From the NCBI GenBank assembly GCA_916700875.1, contig CAKAKS010000032.1:6945001-7009000 (forward strand): 64,000 nucleotides of DNA, in the 5' to 3' direction. Each line of letters begins with the position of its first letter. The first letter of the stretch is position 1. The notes under the pieces are model-generated. The model ran no database searches and was not told where the DNA came from. It was given only the letters and a program-made list of their open reading frames with translations. Shown here piece after piece: positions 12,045-22,695 of the stretch. Source of the DNA: Sebastes aleutianus (lineage: Eukaryota; Chordata; Actinopteri; Perciformes; Sebastidae). Made by a program: the position numbers and the translations under genes.

Positions 12045-12783
12045 TTAAAGCCGGGGTAAGCAGTTTGCTATTCAGTCATCAGCCTTCATACAGTAACCTG
12101 TACGAGTACTAGTCATTCATTTCAAACATCATCCCGATTGTGATCCTGATGCCTTTAGCAGTGATTCTATGATAATTAAGGTCCTGCTTTCTTTGCAAAC
12201 TTGTGAGTTTGTAAAGATCTATGGTTAGCAGAAGGCTAAACTATTAAAAAGATATAGCCATGAGCCGTGAGCTAGCCGCAGCAGGCCAAGCAGCAGACTA
12301 AGCAGTAGGCTAAACTATTAGCAACATTTTCTCTCCATCTCTCTAATACTTTAGCCTGCTGCTAACCGTAGCCGCAGCCAGATAAATAGTAGGCTAAACT
12401 ATTAACAACTTTTTCTCTCCATCTCTGAAAAGCTTCACCGATATGGTCCGACTCTCTTTTTGATTAGTCCATCTTGCAGTTGTTGCCAATGCTGGAATAG
12501 CAACTTTTCCTGCAGAATGTTCTGCCGTTGAATCAGGCTTTCAGGCTTTCACATCTGCATTTGTAGAACAGCCAATAGGAACGCCCTCTCTCTGAAATGA
12601 CCTTTGATTGGCCAACATCTCCCATCACAGGTTGGATTTTGTAAAGCCTGAAAACAGAGCCAAGACAAGAGGAGGTGCAGAAGTCTAGTTGTCACTCACA
12701 ACACTTGAATTACAATATGCAGAAAGGTTATTATGGAATTTTTGCCCAATGACTCCAAAATAAACTGCCTACCCCAGCTTTAA
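12045..12783. mobile_element. TTAA-flanked piggyBac-like MITE, full length (739 bp)
   Basis: Flanked by TTAA at 12045-12048 and 12780-12783. Termini are inverted with few mismatches: TTAAAGCCGGGGTAAGCAGT on the left, and the right end reads TTAAAGCTGGGGTAGGCAGT on the other strand. Inside, CTAAACTATTA and neighbouring words repeat two or three times (12236-12405). The right third (from ACAGCCAATAGGAACGC, about 12568) matches the copy ending at 54098. No transposase frame. Confidence 0.85.
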
Positions 12784-13712
12784 CATTGGTATTTATGATA
12801 GATAGTGTAGATGACAGTCAGCAAAAACAACATCAAACGAATCAAGAAAGGCAAGTGACTAAAATAAGAGTCAAACTACATGTTCAACACCACACTATAT
12901 ATGCACTCAACCAAGGGATGTAGGACTAACGTGGGCAGACTTCACCAGGTCCATATAACCTTTTGTGTGCATTGCAGATGACATATTTACTTTAGTAGCT
13001 TATAGGGCATTTTTGACTTTAGTGTTGTGTAAAGTTCTCTTCCTTGTGTAGAAAGTTTTCTGCCATTTACAGTTTCTGCCTCCTTGCCAGTGTATTTAGC
13101 AGCCAAAACGGAAGTCAGTACTTCACATCGAACTAACAAACTTTCTTTATATTACTGTGTAAAACTGTCCAAAACATATTTTTAGATCTAAGATAATTCA
13201 AGGTTGCCAGCCCAAGCCATGTCTTCTGCAGACCTGTACAGACTTGAGAAGTGCTATTTTAAAAGTTGTTTATTAGCGTATTCTAAAACTCAAACATGAG
13301 ATCACCCACGGCTGCCCTGTGTGATCCTCTACGTGCTCTGTTAGAAAGTAATTTATCTGAAGAACAGCAGCACTGTTAACACCAAGATAGTGCAGGCTTT
13401 GCAGTAAGAAGGAGGGGTATCAGCGTTGTACAGGCTGAACTGAAATTGAAAAACAAAACTTTTACAAACAGAAGAAGTGAGTGCTCTTGCTCTAAAATCA
13501 ATACGTGAAATTGCTTCTGATTTTTTAGAGACAGACACAAGATGGGAGAGTTTCCAAGACCTCAGCACAGTGTAACTATCCAACACATGCTGAGAAAGTC
13601 AGTTTTTCCCATTTGTGGTGCCTACCTAGACTACAGCTGTAACACTCTGTACCTGAACAACATAGTGATAAAAGCTACTCTATTGATCTGACGACATCGG
13701 CCTCTTAATGTT
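12784..13712. other. Noncoding DNA, nothing recognised
   Basis: No supported coding frame or repeat. Ends at the SINE. Confidence 0.45.
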
Positions 13713-14036
13713 GGGTGGTTGTGGCTCAGAGGGTAGAACAGGTTGTCCACCAATCGGAAGGTCGGCGGTTCAATCCCCGGCTGCTCCAGGTCACATGTCG
13801 ATGTGTCCTTGAGCAAGACACTTAACAAATTGCTCCTGAAGGCATAGCCATCGGTGTGTGAATGAGTATTTAGATTAGATCCTGATGGGCAAAGTTGGCA
13901 CCTTAGCAGCCTCTGCCGTCAGTGTATGAATGTGTGTGTGAATGGGTGAATGCTGACATGTAGTGTAAAGCGCTTTGAGTGGTTGGAAGACTAGAAAAGC
14001 GCTATATACTGTAAGTCCAAGCCCATTTACCATTTA
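13713..14036 (+). mobile_element. tRNA-derived SINE
   Basis: The head is tRNA-like, with an A-box-like GTGGCTCAGAGGGTAGA (13721 on) and a B box GGTTCAATCC (13768-13777) matching the RNA polymerase III consensus. The body contains CCTTGAGCAAGACACTTAAC and the tail AAAGCGCTTTGAGTGG followed by AAGCGCTATATACTG, a 3' end of the kind shared with L2/CR1-type LINEs that mobilise such SINEs. I know this family from percomorph fish. It is a retrotransposed copy, not a working tRNA gene: there is no acceptor stem pairing. Confidence 0.85.
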
Positions 14037-14311
14037 ATCTTGTCCACCTTAAGTATGATAGAAGTGCCTTCCTAAATACAAATGCTCATTTATTTTTTTT
14101 ATTTGAAAAGTTCAGTATCAGTCTTTTTGCAGTTTTTGTGGACATGTTCTGTGTCCATGTACAAAGGTTACTATTCTAACTCAACAAAAGAAAAACAACT
14201 GATATTGGTTGTTTGGACAAAATATCATGTGTATATAATGTATCTTCAGTCTAAAACCGTGGGAGGCTTTAGCCATCAGAATCCTGGTGGGGTGCAGTCA
14301 GTGTTCAAATT

Positions 14312-14690
14312 CAGCCTGGGGTCTCATTTATGAAACGGTGCGTAGGATCCATACTAAACATGTACATGCGCACAAAAGCTGAAAATGACGCGCGGCAAAA
14401 AAAAAATCAGACTTATAAAACTGTGCGTACGCACGCCTCCAGGCAATGTTCCCTTTATAAATCACAGTCCACCTGGAAATGTGCGCACGTGGATCAGCCT
14501 CATATTCCGCCCTCTACACAACCACATTCAGCCATAAATGGTCAAGGCAAAGCACCTCATGAATGTTTCTGCCTAGAAATGAGCCTGTTGATCAGTGGAT
14601 CTTTACGGTGAATCACAGCGACTACCGAGAGGAAGACCAAGAAAAGCTTTGTTCTGACACAGAGATCGAGGTGCTTGTAGGTGAGGTGAT
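14312..14690 (+). mobile_element. PIF/Harbinger element, 5' fragment with start of Myb-like ORF
   Basis: Opens GGGGTCTCATTTATGAAACG and continues with the GTGCGTACGCACG-type words I associate with teleost Harbinger ends. From about 14650 it encodes SDTEIEVLVGEV, the N-terminal signature of the Myb/SANT-like DNA-binding protein carried by these elements. The upstream basic stretch (TERKTKKSF) is in another frame, so at least one frameshift separates them. Similarity ends right after GEV, so the rest of the element is absent. Class is from recalled protein similarity, not a search. Confidence 0.55.
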
Positions 14691-14790
14691 CCCTGAACAC
14701 TCGTTCCATCCTAATTCTTTTATTCACGTTGTCCTCGCAGTTCCAGTGCATCCACCACGCAGCATGTTACGAGTGTCATAGGCACTGTGT

Positions 14791-15049
14791 TACGATTTGA
14801 GCATATTTTTTCATGCTAAATGCAGTACCTGTGAGGATTTCTGGACAATATTTGTCATTCTTTTATGTTTTTTTATGTACAATAATAAATATATACATAC
14901 ATTTGCATAAAGCAAGCATATTTGACAACTTAAAAACTTGACAAATCTCTATTTAAGGTACATTTTGAACAGATACAAAATTAACCGATTAATCCCGATT
15001 ATCTATGGACAATCATGCAATTAAATATTTTAATTGATTGACAGCCCTA
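14791..15049 (+). mobile_element. hAT-like MITE family A, 3' fragment
   Basis: Matches the right third of the family: GATTTGAGCATATTTTTTCA, GCAGTACCTGTGAGG, CATACATTTGCATAAAG, and the terminus ATTGATTGACAGCCCTA ending at 15049. The left two-thirds are missing. Confidence 0.8.
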
Positions 15050-15119
15050 GTTCCCATACAATGAAACAGCATAATGTACTTAAATTATGCACGTAACTTA
15101 AGTTATGTTGTATGGGAAC
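15050..15119. repeat. 70-bp near-palindromic hairpin
   Basis: Perfect 12-bp inverted arms GTTCCCATACAA (15050-15061) and TTGTATGGGAAC (15108-15119) enclose an AT-rich loop with further weak pairing. It abuts the end of the hAT-like fragment at 15049 directly. Confidence 0.7.
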
Positions 15120-16145
15120 GTCATTTTTAGGAGACAGGGACGTCCAATTACACCATTGCTCTGGAGGCTGGGAGGGTACTGTATACATGCACAGGCATAC
15201 ATGAATGCGCCCCTACCTGCAAAACTATACCATCAATTCATACAAAGAATATTTTACCTAGGGCAAACAAAGTAACTGAAAAAGAATTCACCGTTGCAAT
15301 GTTTATCGCTCTCCGCCAACATAATGAAAATGGCAATTCACTGTTCAATGGTTTGCCAACAGACGAGATCAAGGTTGCATCCCATGACAATCATGAACAT
15401 GCCCACAGCCTCAGATGCTGACAACATACTCTGTGTTACAAGTGTTGAGTGTGCCCCCACGCATAGATAGCCTATTATTTATTTCAAGAATCTAAATATA
15501 TAGGAAGATATACATTTATACAGAAATGAAACAGTGGCACCAAAAAATTATTATTATATTTTAGACCTTCCCTTTAAATTTCTCAAGTGAGGCTTTCTGG
15601 GGAGCTCATGTGTCTTTCAGGGAGCCTCCCCTTAGCCCCCTCCGTGTTTCGGACCCTGTGTGCAGGTTGTACAGAGGTAGAATACCTCCATAGACCTGCA
15701 TTCACTTATGGGAGCAGCAACTATACTGTTGTTACTGCAGTAATCAAAACTCTTGGGCTGCTAATTAATTAGCTCCATCACACTTCACTACAATTTAATG
15801 CGCTAATTTGTGTTATTTATCCTCTTGCTGCCACATCAAGCATCCTCAACAGGTGAACCATACTGCGTTGTCAAATTTGTATTATCTCCTTATGTTACGT
15901 GACATGAATATTTCTGATAGACATGCTTTATTTGTAGTCCTAATGCAACGTGTGATATTTGAATCCAATTTTTATCATAATCCCACAAAGTAAAATAAAA
16001 AAAATGGGGGTTGGAGCTGCATTGGTCAGGATTATTGTTCTTTGCATTGATGATTTCACTTAGTTTCCTTCATGAACTGTAACAGGATTAGTTGTAGTCA
16101 CGCTGCTGTAAGACCCTTCACTGGGTCAACAGAAATGTTGATATG
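15120..16145. other. Noncoding DNA, nothing recognised
   Basis: No coding frame or nameable repeat. Short frames at 15587-15772 and 15808-15993 have no recognisable content. Confidence 0.45.
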
Positions 16146-16827
16146 TTAAAGGGACTATTTGTAACTTTCAGAAATGCTTCTTAACAGCGACACCTGTGGC
16201 CGTGAAATCAACGAAAGTCACTGTCGGGCTCGCGCTTGCTCGCTCTAAATAGACATGAACGAGCATCGCTCAAAACAGTGAGGTGACACACGTCAGCTAA
16301 AAGCACAATATCACTCTATATTTCAGCTGCTTGGCAGTAATGTTAGCTGACCAGACGAAGGTCTCTCCATGAATCACTGCTGATACTGTGTTTGCTTCTC
16401 CTGCCTCAGCGCAGGCTTCAGCAGCGGGGCTACGCAGTGAGAAACTCGTCTCACTCCGCCCGCAGCCGGAGTGAACAGTGAGACACCGGCACCCGATCAG
16501 TAACGAGACGACAGAGCCCCGTCACTTCACAAGACACGGAAAACCTCTGTTTGTCTGGTGAAACTGCAGCATTTATTTCTGCACAAACGTCCCCTGTACA
16601 TTCACTAGATATTCTCAGAGCTAAACTAACTCTTCTGCAGTGTGGAGTGAGCGCGCGTTCACGTCTAGACGTGGAGCGAGTACGCGAGAACGCGCGCGCT
16701 GTCTGGGTGAAGGCAAGCAGGCAGAGGAACGGGCGCGCCGGCCACACGCGATCGCGCATATGCGAGCGCACATGTGTCCCGACCCGGTACATTTATATGC
16801 TTAAAAAGTTACAAACAGTCCCTTTAA
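16146..16827. mobile_element. TTAA-flanked piggyBac-like MITE with CpG-rich interior
   Basis: TTAA at 16146-16149 and 16824-16827. Inverted ends: TTAAAGGGACTATTTGTAAC on the left; the right end reads TTAAAGGGACTGTTTGTAAC on the other strand, one mismatch in 20. The right half (about 16640-16790) is packed with CG dinucleotides (GCGCGCG, CGCGAGAACGCGCGCG), unlike its AT-rich surroundings. The 113- and 120-codon frames inside are on opposite strands over the same bases and are products of the GC-rich composition. Confidence 0.87.
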
Positions 16828-18021
16828 TTGTGAGTTTTTTTTTACCAACTATCGGTCTAATACAGTTAGCATTATCAGACAGATGTTTTTGCGTGTTCAT
16901 AGCTTTAATGTGATAATAATTGAAATATTAGTGTACATATGTAAACAAGTCCACCGCCCTGTTTAAACCCTATCCTGGTTCTGACCACTTTATGATAGAA
17001 AAGCAAGATTGTGAAAGAAACTGGTAGATAGTCATAGAAGGATGATTATACTACGCTTTAGCTCCTCTCCTCCAGAGCCTAGTATGAGAAGTCATTTGAA
17101 AGTGACCAAGCCCCCTCAAACAGCGATTTGCCGAGCCGCAGGGATGAGTCTACATGAGGTCTGTCCACAGGGAGGGAAGGACAGATAGGAAAGGAAAGAT
17201 GGAGACAGAGAGAGGATGAGTGGGAGGAGAGCTGACCCTTAATTTTCTCCCTGAGCAAATTTTTAGGGAGGGTATTACAACAGTAATACCATAACGTCTG
17301 TTACTCCCAGCCCTAGTCGTGACGGCAGCAATTTTTAAATGAGCACTGCATTTGTATTACCCCCCGTCCACTCCTCCCAGTGGAAAAAGTATGCACTATA
17401 TGCACCAAGGGTGGTCCTGCTATTAAAACGGTTACTCCTCGCTTCATGCGCTGACACAAAACGGATGTGGTGCAACCCAAAGTATGAGGCCATTAAAACT
17501 GCAAAAAAAAAGTATCCAGCTGACAGCGTCCTTCCCCCCTGAGCCTGTTGTTGCCTCTTCTGTCTGATCTTTTAAAGTTTTAGTCAAATCTGGAATGAGG
17601 CTGTATACTTAGCAGATTTTGCAACAGTCTGAAGTTAAAGAAGCAATGCCTCGTTTGTTGGAACTGTGGATTTACAATCAAAAAATCTCTGCTGTGGGAA
17701 TATCATTTTTTATTGAATTGAACACCTCTTTTCCCCTGACAATATTATGTAATTAAAAAGTTTCATTTGATAATCAGACTAAACAAAGTATTCTATATTT
17801 CCAATCATCGTTGCCTGGTATTATTTCAGCACTTGCTGCTGCGCGATCAGTTTTCTTTCCCCAGTGAGTTTGGATTAATACTGTAGGTGGGCTTCAAGAT
17901 TCACTTTAATTTGAGCGTTGTTTAGTTATCGCATTATGATAGCCCTTGTTGAAATACATCCCTCTGCCAAAATTTGTTTTGAATTATTGTTGAAGAGTTT
18001 CTCTATAATTTTTATGATAAT
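16828..18021. other. Noncoding DNA, nothing recognised
   Basis: No coding frame with support. AT-rich, with a short GAGA-rich stretch at about 17160-17230. Confidence 0.45.
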
Positions 18022-18029
18022 CTTGGTGA

Positions 18030-18859
18030 TAGGAGGTGGGCGGTATACTGGTTTTGTCACCATCACCGGTTACGTTTGGCCACAACATAGATTTTGCGAT
18101 ACCGTCATTACCGTGATGATACACGCACGTTTTGGTTTAGCACACACACGACGTCACACCAACACAGGTTGTCTATGGTTACGTACAAGCTACCACCGTT
18201 CCGTTCCGTTCAGTTGAGGAACCTTTGATTTTCATTTCCACGCCCTTGTTAACAGATTTGAGCAGCTACACAGCTCGGCTGTGCTGCTGAACTGCTGTGT
18301 CTCGTACGTGTGTGGCGTCCACACAGAGCATTGCCGCTGCGGAGCTGCTACTGCATGCCCTCAACAAATAATTTTCACTGTTTATTTTTGCTGAGAACTG
18401 CAGAAAAAATAGGCGACCCACCGAGCCGCGCTGCTCACGGTCCAGCTTTCGGTTTCTTCAAAGATGTAAAATTATTTTTAATGTAATTCCCACACTGGCT
18501 GTGGTGAAAAGAGCTGAAAAAAACTTTAAAATAATAAAACAACAGTAAATATGTGAAAAAACAACTTTTTTACGAATATTCTTTATTGCTGAGATCCAGG
18601 TGGCTCGGCAAACGGCTACAGTTCACTCACATTACATTACATTTACATTATGGGGCAGGCTACTCCTCCCAAAACACATGCAGGCCTATACCTCATATAT
18701 CTTTCTCTTAAAGATATATCCCCTTACATTGCCATTAGAAAGAAAAGAGGTAAAATCATATTTTCAGTATCCGTTTTAATCTTGTAATACCATGATATAA
18801 TACACAAAAAACAAAAGAAATACTGTGATATACATTTTAGGTCATATCGCACACCCCTA
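18030..18859. mobile_element. hAT-like MITE, about 830 bp
   Basis: Left end TAGGAGGTGGGCGGTATACT; right end read on the other strand TAGGGGTGTGCGATATGACC, giving an imperfect inverted terminus. Flanks CTTGGTGA (18022-18029) and CCTGGTGT (18860-18867) agree at 6 of 8 positions, compatible with an old 8-bp target duplication. Internal words about CACCATCACCGG and TACCGTGATGATAC are typical of these 'zigzag' teleost elements. No transposase. Confidence 0.65.
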
Positions 18860-18928
18860 CCTGGTGTACATATTAGCAATATTCAAGCCAAAGACACATC
18901 TCCATATGTAAATGCCTCTTTATTTCAG

Positions 18929-19084
18929 CAGATCACCGGTGCCCTGGCAATAGCAGAACATGTGACCAGCACCTGGAGGGTATCCCAGAGTTCACATGGA
19001 GCATCGTGGCCGCCGGGGACCTGCGGGAGGGAAGGAACGAGAAAAGCGAAAAGAAGGCAGGAAGCCCCCAGGGCTGGGAGGAAG
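18929..19084 (+). CDS. Candidate internal exon of an unidentified host gene
   Basis: I do not recognise the product. The segment follows a pyrimidine-rich tract (GCCTCTTTATTTCAG, ending 18928) and is closed by AAG|GTAAGG, a strong donor (GT at 19085-19086). Length from the first acceptor is 156 bp, an exact multiple of three. The acceptor is a tandem CAGCAG, so a second start at 18932 is possible and would drop one codon without changing frame. Two of three frames are open. The one beginning mid-codon (phase 1 to phase 1) reads DHRCPGNSRTCDQHLEGIPE, then an acidic-basic hydrophilic tail with EKSEKK, and has G/C-rich third positions. The in-phase alternative reads QITGALAIAEHV and ends basic (RKAKRRQ). 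The third frame has an early stop. GC content is well above both flanks. It could also be a chance splice-like segment: no partner exon was found in this window. Confidence 0.35.
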
Positions 19085-19961
19085 GTAAGGACGAAGGTAT
19101 CACGCTTTCCCCCGTTGCAGGGGAATTTCATTTTTCAACAAACTTTCTTCTCATACTTTATTATTCTCTGCTCATGTTGAACTTTATAAAAAATGCATCT
19201 TCTATTACTTTCTGGACTTTTTTTTCTTAAGTCATTGTCAGTTTTGTCATGGCAATCTTTTTTTGGGGGGGGTTCATCTCTGTTCACTTTAAGCCACCTA
19301 CTTAGTTATGTCAATAACTAAACTAAAACAATCACTCTAAGCCAACCTCCTCTTTTAATACCAAACGAATGAAGCAGTATGGCATGTTTGCCGAAGGTAT
19401 TACTTTTCACAAAGGCAAAGAGCTGAATATAGTTTACTGAGCCAGTAGTCTGCGACATCTTGTAGGCCCTCTGCCTTCAAATCTCCCATATCCTCCTGCA
19501 TCATTCATTTTCATACCTTGGAAGATGAGAAAACTGTTTCTGTCATCTTATCTCCTGAGGTGATGGTGAAATGGAGGGAGACAGAGGGGTCTATTTATTT
19601 CCTTAAATGTTTTTTTTTTCCTATCATGAGCCACAAGTCTGAGACCATATGGGTGGAGTGCGAGATGAAATTGGAAAAGTGAAATATATACTGTATTGAC
19701 TGGTAAGAGAAAGGAGCTGCTGTGAACGGACTGGAAAAATGATTGATGTCTGTCCTCTATATCTACTTTACGTTGTAAATGCGGGCAGGGGATGTGTGCA
19801 TGCATATGTGTGTTGGCTCAGCTCAGTGGCTAAGGCACAATTTGAAGTATATCAAAAGAAAAAATGGCAACAGTCCAACACCCAGCAGCACAAAAATTAC
19901 GGAGGGTCCCTTGATTTCTCCCTATCATATTTATCAATTAAGAATATATATGTATATTTTA
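19085..19961. other. Noncoding DNA (intronic if the exon is real)
   Basis: AT-rich with T-runs and a G-run near 19264. No further exon-like segment was found. Confidence 0.4.
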
Positions 19962-20194
19962 GTGATGTAACGATCCATTGATTTGTATCGATATATCGAT
20001 GCAATGATCAACGATCCAATATAATTGATGCAAAGTAAGAACATCGATACATATCATCATCTTTAAGAAACCCCCTCTATTTTGAAGTTCATGTATCACC
20101 ATTTCCGTTCCAAGTGCACCTCCTTCCTTCAGAGGCCAGTAATAAAATTGTCAAATCGTATTTTAGTTGCTTTTTGTGAGTTGATATAAATGTA
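19962..20194. mobile_element. hAT-like repeat fragment (ATCGAT-rich)
   Basis: Begins AGTGATGTAACGATCCATTG and continues with alternating ATCGATATATCGATGC-type words, recalled from teleost hAT-like MITEs. The other terminus is not visible: the sequence passes into the family A fragment at about 20195. Confidence 0.45.
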
Positions 20195-20358
20195 ACTACA
20201 TACATTTGCATAAAGCAGCATATTTGTCCACTCCCATGTTGATGAAAGTATTAAATACTTGACAAATCTCCCTTTAAGGTACATTTTGAACAGATAGAAA
20301 ATGTGCGATTAATTTTGCAATTAATCGTGATCTTGATTTTAATTGATTGACAGCCTTA
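20195..20358 (+). mobile_element. hAT-like MITE family A, 3' fragment
   Basis: Shares CATACATTTGCATAAAGCA, GTCCACTCCCATGTTGAT, TCCCTTTAAGGTACATTTTG and the terminal AATTGATTGACAGCC with the other copies. It supplies an uninterrupted TTAA position for comparison with the 8881 insertion. Confidence 0.8.
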
Positions 20359-21548
20359 TTAGCAAGTTAACATATTGTTACCAAAATATTACTATACTAT
20401 TCCTAAATAGTTTTGCCTCGTTGCTCTTCAAATGTGTTTCTCCATTATTACCCTTTTGTTTTTGGCCCCTGTAACCCTGTTACATAAATTTCTATCCAGA
20501 ATTGCCCAGGTATATCCATTGTTAATACCAAGCTATTACCTGGTTATTACTTTGGTAATTACATGGTATTACTTTATTATGAAATTTTCATTATCAAACT
20601 ATTACCCCACTTTTACCATTACCAGCTTTAATGTAAAGTCCTACCAGAATTTTGGTCCAAAATGGAGAGGAAAGCTCGTTTTCACTAGAAAATGTCTTTG
20701 TCTCTGCTAGGTTTTGTCTTTGATTGGTGTACAAATATTTCGTCTCATCTTAAAAAATCCGTTACTCTTTTCCATACATGCTTTGGATCTGGATCTATTA
20801 ACTCTTTAACATTATAGGACATATATATTCTCCCAACAACGAGGATTCCTCCCCAGTTAAAAGACTTGACTATACAAAATTTACAAAACGGGTTTCTCTG
20901 CCCCCCTAAAATTATTTTTATTGAGTTAATCTTAAGGATGCTAAATCCCCAAGAGCAGAGCGATTCAATAAACAATTTGTATGATATGCAGACGTTCAAG
21001 AGAATATCTATGAAGCAATGTAATTAACAGGAACATCACCCTTCTCCCTGACCCTGTAACAGCCACGGTTAATGTTACGCGTGTGTATGTGCAAAAAAAA
21101 AAATCAGAAAGAAAATGAAGCTGATCATGATTGAAGGTTGGCAACACGGCGTACAAAGGAAATATATGTGCATAATCATGTTCGAGCCCTCAGTTAGCCA
21201 CAATACAGTTGGCGTGTTTTGAATAATTGAGCTGGGCGAGCTGCTGTCTCCACACATTTCACTGGCGCTTGCGATTTAAAAGGGATGGAAATAAGGGATG
21301 AATACTTAATGGCTATGATGTGTGGAATTGCTCGAGCTGTTTTCTACAGTATCTAACTCATTGGCTGTAAGATGTTCAAACTTTGCAGCTTGTTCAGTCG
21401 GACAGTGTTTCTTTTATCCAGAGATGCAGTAGTTAGCGGGAAGTTGTGCAGACAAATCACTGAGGTTACCTAGATCGAGTACAAGTCCAGCTACCATAAA
21501 CAGACGCTTATTGGTGCTTTCTATTGATACCTTTATGCTGTATATTGC
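20359..21548. other. Noncoding DNA, nothing firmly recognised
   Basis: A minus-strand frame at 20745-20999 looked faintly LINE-like but lacks a defining motif. No exon or terminal repeats are visible. Confidence 0.4.
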
Positions 21549-22695
21549 AGTAGTGGAGTACATTTACTCAAGTACTGTACTTAAGTGCAATTTTGAGGTA
21601 TTTTTCATTTTGTGGTACTTCATACTTTCACTCCACTACATTTTGAAGGCAAATATTGTGCTTTTTACTCCACTAGCTACTATTATTTAATAACATACTT
21701 TGGTTAGGCATTGACCTTTTAATGGTCAAGGTTAGGATAGGTCGCCGGGCAGTGAGTCTCGCAAGAGTTTTTCACAAATTGTGGGTCACCGTCTAGACAC
21801 GACCCTCTGACTCTCTGCCAGTTAGCAACATGGCTACCACTAGCTGCTTAGCTACAACCGTTAGAATCCCAGTTTGAACTAGAAACCCCGATCTCATGGT
21901 GCCTTCAAATGAAACTTAGGCCTTTAGCGAAATGCTGTCTGGTAAGCAGTGATGTAGTGTGTATGTCAGGGTCTTTTATTGTGAAAGGCAAGAACGGAAG
22001 GAGTGTAGCTGTAATGCGCTGGCGTTGACATTGTGGGAGGCAATAAAGAATTTGCTGACTTGGTTCAGACCACAGACCCTCCGTGTTATTATTTTATTAC
22101 CTTCATAGGTATAGATGCAACTCAAGCGCTATCCTCTTCCTTTGTACCATAAATGGAGCCTTCATTTTCCTGGTAGATCGCGACCCGGCGGCAGACAGAA
22201 TTGAATAATGAAAGCGAGCCTTACAGGGAACCAATCTAAACACTGATGGTGTATTATTCTATAGCCACTACATTGTGCAATCAACATTCACTTCATAATG
22301 AGAAGTTAAAGCAAAAAAACGTGTCTTTTGTCACTTTAACACAAAATATAAATCAACTAATAAATGGTGTTGATCTATTATGGGTTTAGCTACCCAGCAG
22401 TATTTAAAGTAATTAAAACTATCCTCACATTTACCAGCTGCAACATTAAAGTGATGCTGCTTACACATTAATGCATCATTAATTATAATTCAGTGATATA
22501 AAATCTATATGAATCTGAAATGGGCTATTCTGCATAATGAGTGCTTTTACTTTCATTGCTTAAAGTGTATTTTGATGCGAATACTTTTTGTACTTTTACA
22601 TGACTTTTATGATTGAATGCTGGACTTTTTACTTACAATGTAGTATTGCTACTTTTAACCAAGTAAAAGATCTGAATACTTCTTCCACCTCTGGT
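21549..22695. mobile_element. Non-autonomous DNA element with GTGGAAGAAGTA-type ends
   Basis: The left end contains AGTACATTTACTCAAGTACT and CTCCACTACATTTTGAAG; the right end contains ACCAAGTAAAAGATCTGAAT then ACTTCTTCCACCTC. I recall this as a common teleost family with inverted ends of the form GTGGNNGAAGTA. Between about 21700 and 22130 sits foreign-looking sequence that interrupts the family body, part of which (21712-21770) is also found at 62917-63010. A second, left-end-only fragment lies at 53519-53680. Confidence 0.6.

Noticed and set aside
13713..13790. Possible tRNA gene
   Set aside because: A and B boxes are present but there is no acceptor-stem pairing and the sequence continues into a SINE body and LINE-type tail.
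16451..16913. Opposed 113- and 120-codon ORFs
   Set aside because: Both lie in the GC-rich inside of a TTAA MITE and show no domain; low stop frequency follows from composition.
20745..20999. Minus-strand frame resembling a LINE-1 segment (DPDPKHVWKRVTDFL)
   Set aside because: No defining reverse transcriptase or endonuclease motif and no element ends; similarity is only impressionistic.
21780..22100. Possible solo LTR (AATAAA, then CAGACCACAGACC)
   Set aside because: I could not find matching TG...CA ends or a 4-6 bp target duplication, so the call would be unsupported.
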